A stretch of 64,000 nt of DNA from Escarpia spicata. Lineage: Eukaryota; Annelida; Polychaeta; Sabellida; Siboglinidae. The position numbers were made by a program, and so were the translations under genes. Position 1 is the stretch's first letter; every line of letters starts with the position of its first letter. The notes beneath the pieces were generated by a model. It ran no database searches. It saw nothing but the letters and a program-made list of their open reading frames with translations, and was not told where the DNA came from. Shown here one piece after another: positions 42,125-64,000 of the stretch. The stretch is taken from assembly GCA_963995525.1 (NCBI GenBank), contig OZ023205.1, positions 46,578,704 through 46,642,703 of the forward strand, read 5' to 3'.

Positions 42125-42221
42125 AAAAGTCAGCGAGGCATTGACGTGGTGCATGAATAGATAGGTCTCCATTTTCTAATTTAAATCTTAAGCACAGTTA
42201 GAGGGTTTTGCTGAGCATCGA

Positions 42222-42386
42222 GGGGTGCATTTTAACGTCTCAGGTAGGGGTGCATTTGGACGTCTCAGGTAGGGGTGCATTTGGACGTCTCAGGTAGGGG
42301 TGCAGTTGGACATCTCAGGTAGGGGTGCAGTTGGACGTCTCAGGTAGGGGTGCAGTTGGACGTCTCAGGTAGGGGTGCAGTTGGAG
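42222..42386. repeat. 25-bp tandem repeat, about 6.5 units
   Basis: Unit ggtgcagttggacgtctcag plus gtagg. Early units have cattt, later units cagtt, showing stepwise spread of a variant. Confidence 0.9.
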
Positions 42387-43435
42387 TGATATTGTAGGTA
42401 TAAGTCTGTTTTATAAAGCATTGACACGTTTGGTTGACACTTAGGGCCCTACAATAAATATGAACACCTTTGAAAAAAACTGCAACAAACATCACACCAC
42501 AAGCAATTACATGTAACTCCCCCCAACACCCCAGGGAAGAGAATAAGAGGAAAAACAAGGCCGAGAAACACTTCGCAGAGAGATACTGAAAGGGTTAGAA
42601 AGCAGATGGGATACACTGGGCCTGGGAGATAAATTGAGAAATGGCATCAAATCGACAAGAGTGGAGGACCATGGTCGGCTAAACAGGCCTTAGTAAGTAT
42701 GTAAATAAGTTTGAAAAAACCTGACTACACGACTCTGCGCACAACAGGCATGTCCTCGTGGTTTAGACACACTTAAGAAATAGGGTTCTGCGTTTTACGG
42801 AAAGTTGTCCCATTATTTAGTAAACCTCAAACTTTACCATCTCTGGAGGCTCACCGAAACCCCCAACTGTGCCGCTCCCCGAGTTTCGACAGAAATATTC
42901 ACTCAGTTGAGAACATATTCTGTCAAAATTGCGGATTCGTTTTTATTATTTTTCACACAAGTATTTTCTCAAAAGGGGGTAATTTTGGACAGATATTGCC
43001 ATTTTAAACAAACATTCTCTCAAAATTTGGTTCATTCGAACTCACCGAAAGCCCCCCCCCCCATACAGGCAAGTCTTATTGTTAAACTATTACACTTGTA
43101 AGTAAAATCTTATTTGAAATTGAAGCTAAACCACCTAGGCTGCGATGTGTGTGTGTCGACACAAATAAGTATGTGTGCTCTAATCTTTTATTTATAGAAG
43201 TCATTTTTGCGACAAACTTAAATCCCATAACATATTGGGCTGTTCCGATATACATTTATATAGACTCTACAGAGTTGGGTGAACTCTACCGATTCCCCCT
43301 GTCGCTCTGTGTCAGCCACAACGCTACGATATCTCGGTGGGCAGGTGACTTAATTTTATGGATGGATTTAGCCGAATATGTGCACGTGGTCTCCGCTAAA
43401 CTAACGGGTTTAAGCCTTAAACCCTTAATAAGGAG

Positions 43436-43825
43436 AACTACAAACACAACAAACTACTTGAAATAGTCAGTGAATATGGTTTAACAAATATGGTAAATGA
43501 ACAGACCCGACTAGACTCTGGAAATATCCTTGACCTTGTGCTTACATCAAACCCCGCCCTTATCTCCAGCGTAAACACAGTGACAGGCATGAGTGATAAC
43601 GAAGCTGTTCTCTTTCACATTAATATGAACCCAATGAAGAAATCCAAATCTCCACACAAAGTGTACAACTTTAAGTCTGCTAACTGGGAAGCCCTCAGAT
43701 CAAACTGTACCCTTCTTGCTCAAAAGTACTTTGCCCGAAATCCTGATAATCTAGACATTGATACAAATTTGAACTTTTTTCACCAAAACTACACTCAACT
43801 CAACAATCTATCCCTAGCCGCATGA
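43436..43825 (+). pseudogene. Endonuclease C-terminal fragment of the LINE
   Basis: Continuous frame HNKLLEIVSEYGLTNMVNEQ through GMSDNEAVLFHINM, the APE endonuclease end with the conserved SDHxxV-type motif altered to SDNEAV. TGA stop at 43823. Confidence 0.75.
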
Positions 43826-43851
43826 CAAAATCAAAACCGCATTTACCCTGG

Positions 43852-44650
43852 ATCAAAAAAAAACAGAATCAGACTACAACGGAAACGGGACAAAAGTCAT
43901 GCTAATGCTAAGAAAACAAAGAAAAACAAACACTGGGAACACTTCAAGAACCTAAGAAAAGAAGTCAACAAAGAAATAACCAAATCCTACAACAGCTACA
44001 TCAATAACAGCATAAGTGAAAGCCTCACCACAAACCCTAAGCGATTCTGGTCCTTCATTAAACAAACAAAAACTGAAAACCTTGGCATCCCAACACTAAA
44101 AGCAAACGGCAAGATCCAAACAACTGATCACGACAAAGCAAACACACTAAATGACCACTTCAAATCAGTTTTCACCAAAGAACAACTTCCTATCCCAACT
44201 AAAGGCCCATCACCATTCCCTTCAATCGAAACACTTAATATCGGAATAAATGGCATCATAAAACAGCTTGAATCTCTAACACCAAATAAGGCATCAGGAC
44301 CAGATGAAATCCCAGCAAAAGTATTAAAGGAGACTGCCAGAGAAATATCTACAATAATACAACACATATTCCAGCAATCATACACTGCCAGCAAACTCCC
44401 ACAAGCCTGGACCACAGCTCTTGTCACCCCAGTATACAAGAAAGGCAGCAAAAATGATCCTGTAAATTATATACCAATTTCCCTGACATGCATTCTGTGC
44501 AAGGTGGTGGACCATATCGTTCTTAATCACATGTGGAAACACTTCAGTGCTAACAACGTTATCCTCCATCACCAGCATGGATTCCTAACTGGACTATCCT
44601 GCCACACACACAGCTTGTGGAAGCAGTCCATGACTGGGCTTCCTCTATGA
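43852..44650 (+). pseudogene. LINE reverse transcriptase, N-terminal half
   Basis: Open frame encoding RFWSFIKQTKTENLG, LTPNKASGPDEIPAKVLKE and DPVNYIPISLTCILCKVVD. The usual NYRPISL motif reads NYIPISL here. It ends at TGA just before the first catalytic block, which continues in another frame. Confidence 0.8.
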
Positions 44651-44659
44651 ACGACCAGA

Positions 44660-45020
44660 ACAAATACACGTCATCCTCCTCGATGTTTCCAAAACTTTCG
44701 ACAAGGTTCCCCACAAACGACTTCTCAATAAATTAAACTACTATGGTATCACAGGTCACACACTACAATGGATAAAGTCATTTCTATCAAACCGCACCCA
44801 GTTTGTATCAATAAATGGTTCCCACTCAGCTCCTACAAATGTCATCTCCGGCGTACCCCAAGGCTCAGTCCTTGGCCCTGTCCTTTTCCTACTGTACATA
44901 AATGACATCACATATTCAATCAACTCACCTATCAGACTCTTTGCCGATGACTCGATCTTATATAGAGAAATCCAAACACCTGCATACCATAACATCCTTC
45001 AAACAGACTTAACAAACTAG
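44660..45020 (+). pseudogene. LINE reverse transcriptase, catalytic half
   Basis: Encodes ILLDVSKTFDKVPHKRL (usual A in KAFDxV is T), GVPQGSVLGPVLFLLYIND and the catalytic FADDS, then a TAG near 45018. Confidence 0.82.
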
Positions 45021-45904
45021 CCGACTGGACAGACAAGTGGCAAATCAACTTCAATATCCCAAAGTGTCAACTTCTCAGAATTACCCATAAACGCAAATCA
45101 AGCCACTTCACTTACACCATCTCAAACCAACCAGTTTCCCAAGACGATTCACACCCCTATCTTGTCCCATGCTCCCGTACACGAAACAGCGATCCAAACA
45201 AATACATACAAATACATGCACGCATAGATACATATGCATACTCATTCTATCCTAGAGTTATAAGAGCTTAGAATCTACCCCCCCCAGAAACAATAAGCCT
45301 ACCCACACTACACCCATTCCAACAAGCTCTGAGTACCTTCCACCTTGTTGCTCCAGCCCACCTTACCAGACCATAGATAAAGACAGAGACTGTTTTTAAT
45401 CTGCACAAATTATTGCACTTGTTTTACATCATTACTTGGTTTTATTTTTATTTTAAAATTGTCAAATTCAGTTTCACGCACCCATTGCAATGCGCACTGT
45501 TCAACTCCTAGGTTAGCCCCAGAAGGGGTTGTGTGGAGAAGCAACACTTAAGTGCGACTTTTTACTCAATCGAGCACAGACAGTGTAGCATAGACGGAAA
45601 TAGCAAAAAAACTGCACATGTATTCAAACGCTGAAAACACTTGATTCATAATTGCATTAAAAACAACAAGCCAACCAAAACGAACACTTTCTTGCAAGCA
45701 ATAAACACAGAAACCTGTTTGCCTTGGCGGCAAACATTTTCAAGCGAACTAGAATGATATAGTATTAGTCTATTTATGTTGAAAAGCGATGAGCCCCCTT
45801 GAATGAAGACGATAACTACGATTGCAGGTTTTACGATATTTGTGTATGACGTAATGGCAAATCCTGCGCTCACAATGCAGACGGAGAAAACTCTCGTATG
45901 CTCG

Positions 45905-46048
45905 TATAAAAGGTTGAATAAAATGTTAATTGGTAATAAGGAAATTGTGTTGACAAGAAAAAATAACTGCGTGTAGTAACACCGCTTTCACTGACGGCCC
46001 TTTTAGCGCAGCATTTCTTAGCGGCTTCGCAGACAATGCGTGACGTCA
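45905..46048 (+). promoter_or_regulatory. Candidate promoter of the membrane coiled-coil gene: TATA box and CRE
   Basis: TATAAAAG at 45905-45912 lies 212 nt upstream of the start codon. A perfect CRE palindrome TGACGTCA is at 46041-46048, 76 nt before the ATG. If the TATA box is used the CRE would be in the 5'UTR; a TATA-less start between the two is equally possible. Confidence 0.35.
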
Positions 46049-46123
46049 TCAGACCTGGAAACTATCCGCTCATGTGCGCGTTTTAAACCACGGGCAGAAC
46101 GGAAGAGAACATACAAATCAATC

Positions 46124-60767
<14,644 letters not shown>

Positions 60768-61046
60768 TCCAGACCTATGATTCGTTTCGCTGGTGCCACA
60801 TCAGTTGACACCGAGTGATGACCGCGATGCATCCGTGGCTCAACGGCAGAACCGGTGATTACGTCACTGGGGCAGTTTGTCGTAGCCGCATAGGAGGGTG
60901 AATCGATGTGTGCGTGTGTGCGTGTGTCCGCGTTTGGACCGTGGTCAGACGATCGTAGGCACGTGGCGTGTATAGTAAGATAGAATGGACAATTTGCGTC
61001 AGTTGTTCCGTACTTATGAATAACACTGTATTGCAAAAGTTTTGAT

Positions 61047-61052
61047 AATAAA
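61047..61052 (+). terminator. Candidate polyadenylation signal of the membrane coiled-coil gene
   Basis: AATAAA 280 nt after the stop codon; nearest canonical hexamer on the plus strand that I noticed. Confidence 0.4.
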
Positions 61053-61234
61053 TATAGTGCGAAATAGACGTGTAAGGTACTTGTAACATCACACTATCTA
61101 TATCATCGTCGTCGTTGTCGCATTTTACGTCGACCTCGTCATCTATAATTGTCGATGGTTTTCGATAGTCGTACATGGTCGTCGTCATCAATCGTTGGTC
61201 ATCGATCATCACCGTCTTCAATTGGCGTCGTGTT

Positions 61235-61560
61235 CAAACGTCGTTGTCGTCCATCGTCGTCCATCGTCGTCCATCGTCGATCATTGTTGTCTATCGTCGC
61301 CGTCGTCCATTGTCGTCCATCGTCGTCGTCCATTGTCGTCCATTGTCATCCATCGTCACCCATTGTCGTTCACCGTCGTCCGTCGTCGACCGTTGTCGTA
61401 TATCGTCGTTGTTGTCGTCCATTGTCGTCCTTCGTTGTCCATTGTCGTCCATCGTCGTCCATCGTTTTCCATCGCCGACATCGTCGTCCGTCGTCGTCCG
61501 TCGTTGCCCATCGTCGTCGCCGTCGTTGCCGTTATCACCGCCGCCGCCGCCGCCGTTGTC
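61235..61560. repeat. (CGTCGTCCAT)-type trinucleotide/decamer repeat
   Basis: Irregular runs of cgtcgtccatcgtcgtccat, passing into (CCG)n near 61535. Three overlapping Ser/Val/His-rich ORFs and a minus-strand Asp/Gly/Thr-rich ORF result from the repeat and are not genes. Confidence 0.9.
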
Positions 61561-62080
61561 GTAATGCACGTTTGACGTGGTTGTTAACTACCATACAATC
61601 GTCCGTAACTTTGATACCCCCATTGTCCACCGGTTCTCAAACTGGGTGTTTTGGCCGCCTGGGGGTCGTTTGGCAATTTCAGGGGGGCCGTGGGACGACA
61701 CCTCGTAAAAGTAATTCGTGTGCTGTTAAAACGTACTATTACTCGCACTTGATATTCACAAAACGCACAAATCAATTCATTATGCCGCTGCAGAATTCTT
61801 GTTTTGAGATGACATCGAGTTAACATCCAAAGGGGAAGAAGACGTGATGGATAAATTGACTGAATTATTTGAAGCCGAAGGCCTTGACTGGAACAATCTA
61901 TGTGGTGTGCGTGTGTGTACCGACGGGGCTCCTGCAATGCTTGGATCTCGATTAGGATTTGTAATCTTCGTCAGATGAAAAGCTCCACGTGCCTTCTCAC
62001 TTCATGATACACATACAGGCCCTTGCGCCAAAGACACTGTCCAGGCGGTCCTGGATACCCTTGACACAATCAAGAAAACT

Positions 62081-62284
62081 GTGAACTTTGTGAAAGCAAG
62101 TGCCCTCAAATCATGCCTGTTCAAGAAACGTTGTCAGGACATGGACTTTGTTTATGAAACCCTTCTGTTCTACACACAACTTCGCTGGCTCTCCAAAGGC
62201 AATGTTGTCCGACGTGTGCTTGCTCTCAGAGAGGAAATCAAACTTTTCCTCCGTGTCCAGAACAAAGTGGATATTCTTGATTAA
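62081..62284 (+). pseudogene. hAT transposase fragment (middle)
   Basis: 67 codons: VKASALKSCLFKKRCQDMDF and TQLRWLSKGNVVRRVLALRE; the RWLSKG motif is diagnostic for the ZBED5/SCAND3-like hAT group. TAA at 62282. Confidence 0.82.
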
Positions 62285-62331
62285 TTGATTTTGTTGAAAA
62301 AAATCAAAGCTTTCGTGCGTAAGCTGGATAA

Positions 62332-62652
62332 TTGGAGGCGCAAGTTTGGAATGCAATATTGGAAACGGTATCAGAAGTCACCAAAGACTGTGATGACACA
62401 ACACAGAGTTTTATAATTGAGCACCTGAAAGCACTGGGTGTGGTATTTACAAGATACATCCCGGAGATATCTAGTCAAACAACTCGGTTGTTGAGGAATC
62501 CATTCGCTGTGCCAGTGACACGTGTAACAGATGACAACGATGCTGCACAAACAGAGCTTCTTGGTGTCCAGGAAGATTCAGGTGCCAAGATGAAGTTCGA
62601 ATCTGAAACTGCCACAGTGTTCTGCTCATCCATGGAAGTTAAACTTGTGTGA
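62332..62652 (+). pseudogene. hAT transposase fragment (C-terminal half)
   Basis: Frame with FIIEHLKALGVVFTRYIPEI and RLLRNPFAVP: the IIEHLxxLxxxFxRYxPE and WLRNPF blocks of this transposase group, the latter with W changed to L. Confidence 0.78.
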
Positions 62653-62843
62653 CTTTTCCCTGCGTCTCCTGCTACCATTCGCTTCAACCTACCGCTGTGG
62701 GGCTGCGTTCTCTGATACACATTAAGACAAAGTGTCGCAACAAACTAAAGGTGGAGCATGATCATCGGTGTGAACTCGCTATAACGAAACCCAGAAACAA
62801 TAAGCTTGTTGATGCTTTGCAGCATCATCACCCCTTTAATTGA
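62649..62843 (+). pseudogene. hAT dimerisation domain fragment
   Basis: Frame with RSLIHIKTKCRNKLKVEHDH, then CELAITKPRNNKLVDALQHH. The KTKxRNxLxxExxLR pattern is the hAT C-terminal dimerisation motif. Confidence 0.78.
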
Positions 62844-62959
62844 AGTTTGAACCGACCAACACTGAGAGTTCTTTGTGCAACGTCAGTAAGATATAATAAT
62901 AATAATAAGTTAACTTCTATTGCGCCTAATTCTATTCCAGTTGTCAACAGATGGGTCAA

Positions 62960-64000
62960 GGCGCTAGGGAGCTATGGTGGATATGCAAGGTTATAAAGAT
63001 AAGTTTTTTAAATGACGACGGAATTTTGTAATATTTTCAACTGATATAATACTAAGAGGGAGCATATTCCAAAGATTTGGTGCAGCAACAGAAAAAGCCC
63101 TGCAGTGGTGGTACAGAGCGAGAAAAACGAGGAGATTTTGTAACTACTCTTGCTAGACAATTTTGGACTCGCTGAAGTTTGTGCTATCCTTGCTAGCGAT
63201 ATTATAAAGGAGGGAATTGCAATAGTTAAATCTGCTGCTAACAAGCGCTGTTGGGTTAGTTTTAGCATCAGAAGATGACATATACCGACGGATACGACGA
63301 AGTTCACGAATATGATCAAAACAGCCGCGACACATTTAAGATGTGTGTTGTCGGAAATTGAAGTTACTATCAAAGATCACTCCTAGATCCTGCACCGAGG
63401 TTGCTGGCGTGATATACTGATTTAAAATACGCGTACGGAAAAACCACCAAGTTTACTACGCTACATTGAAGTACCAATAATGATCAATTAAGTTTTATTT
63501 GCATTTAATTTCACCTGTCAGTCATCCAGTGGAAGATATCTTGAAGGCAATCACTAGTTGGTTAAGGGAGCGATTTGTATCCGCGGTAGCCAACGAAATG
63601 TAGATCTGAATATCAACAGCATAAAGATGATGATCCAAGTTATGTCTTTGTATAACAAAGCTTAGTGGCGTTGTGTAAAGAGTAAAAAGCAAAGGCCCAA
63701 GAACAGAACCCAGGGTAACACCAAATAAAGTCGGCAGTGCAGCTAAAAAGCAGTTCCCAATCTTTATAGTTTGGTATATATCAGTTAGATATGAAGAAAA
63801 TCAGCTTAGAGCTGTGTCAGATATGCCGTACCACTTTAATAAGCGTTCAATGAGAATGTTGTGATCAGTCGTGTCAAAAGCGGCAGAGAGTTCTAGTAAG
63901 GTAAGTGCAGTAATTTTACCATTATTAATGTTCAAGTTAGTGTCATTATGAACCTTCAAGAGGGCAGTCTCTGTTGAACGAAACTGCCTATATGCTGATT
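62960..64000 (-). mobile_element. LINE (CR1/L2-like) reverse transcriptase relic, runs off the right edge
   Basis: Minus strand, read from 64000: LLELSAAFDTTDHNILIERL, SSYLTDIYQTIKIG, TLGSVLGPLLFTLYTTPLS and YAVDIQIYISL (usual YADDTQ altered), then SRFNYCNSLLYNIASK near 63200 and APNLWNMLPLSI near 63060. Multiple stops. The 3' end is near 62980. Confidence 0.78.

Larger units (their letters stand above)
43425..45400 (+). mobile_element. APE-type non-LTR retrotransposon (CR1/Jockey-like), 5'-truncated and decayed
   Basis: Frames in order: endonuclease C-terminus 43436-43825 (NEQTRLDSGNILDLVLTSNP, GMSDNEAVLF), linker and RT fingers about 43852-44650 (NKASGPDEIPAKVLK, PVYKKGSKNDPVNY), RT palm about 44660-45020 (HVILLDVSKTFDKVPH, GVPQGSVLGPVLF, LFADDS), then a tail ending near 45370. 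Three frame changes and stops show it is dead. The 5' part including most of the endonuclease is missing, as in typical LINE truncation. Confidence 0.88.
61620..62850 (+). mobile_element. hAT transposon relic with ZBED5/SCAND3-like transposase remnants
   Basis: The start region ggttctcaaactgggtgttt is typical of hAT ends. Broken frames then give CTDGAPAMLGSRLGFV (about 61915), VNFVKASALKSCLFKKRC and LLFYTQLRWLSKGNVVRRVL (62081-62284), AFVRKLDNWRRKFG (about 62312) and, at the C-terminus, SLIHIKTKCRNKLKVEHDHR, the hAT dimerisation block (62700-62843). At least three frameshifts and several stops. Such genes are domesticated in vertebrates, but this copy is dead. Confidence 0.82.

Noticed and set aside
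41654..42172. 172-codon (THSL)n ORF
   Set aside because: Reading of the GTGA microsatellite; no non-repetitive domain.
61149..61823. 224-codon Ser/Val/Arg-rich ORF and overlapping ORFs
   Set aside because: Caused by CGT/CCAT repeat; equally open in several frames and on both strands.

Overview
This is eukaryotic (animal) DNA: intron-rich, AT-rich, full of micro/minisatellites, LTR and non-LTR retroelements, hAT relics and a tRNA-derived SINE. The organism is probably a marine invertebrate, and my best guess is a mollusc or other lophotrochozoan. That guess is an inference from genome texture and element types; nothing in the window proves it.

Two host genes account for most of the exons. 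(1) A plexin (semaphorin receptor) lies on the minus strand. A probable CpG-rich promoter and 5'UTR exon sit near 41.3-41.5 kb, the start codon is at 38790, and coding continues leftwards through 11 exons to 699, where the gene runs off the window. All exon junctions keep frame. They encode a signal peptide, a sema domain, PSI-1, an IPT-like region, PSI-2 and the start of IPT-2 (787 codons plus 1 nt). (2) An unrecognised gene of ten in-frame exons lies on the plus strand (46124-60767). It encodes a 339-residue single-pass membrane protein with a long charged, partly coiled-coil-like tail and an acidic C-terminus.

The introns are loaded. The plexin intron 1540-18897 is a retroelement nest: a rearranged Ty3/gypsy fragment (minus strand), non-LTR reverse-transcriptase pieces, a ~155-bp repeat that carries part of the RT coding sequence, and a young, nearly complete Ty3/gypsy element (7383-13751, 622-bp LTRs, CATG target duplication). 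The 3' part of that element plus 1.3 kb of flank is duplicated in tandem as a 3594-bp block. The plexin intron 21206-26747 is almost entirely a 59-bp minisatellite of about 90 units. Each unit is a copy of the end of the PSI-1 exon plus its 5' splice site, so the authentic donor is followed by roughly 90 decoy donors. This is the most striking signal in the window. The plexin intron 28510-36344 holds a decayed THAP-domain gene (minus strand) and retroelement scraps. Intron 7 of the second gene contains a 5.5-kb LTR retrotransposon with 165-bp LTRs that lack the usual TG..CA ends; its pol has a stop, frameshifts and a substituted integrase catalytic residue although its LTRs are almost identical.

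Other content: an APE-type non-LTR retrotransposon relic (43.4-45.4 kb), two hAT transposase relics (46.4-47.5 and 61.6-62.85 kb), LINE fragments at 60.1 kb and 62.96-64 kb (minus strand), and long simple repeats at 41.7, 42.2, 49.1, 59.5 and 61.2 kb.
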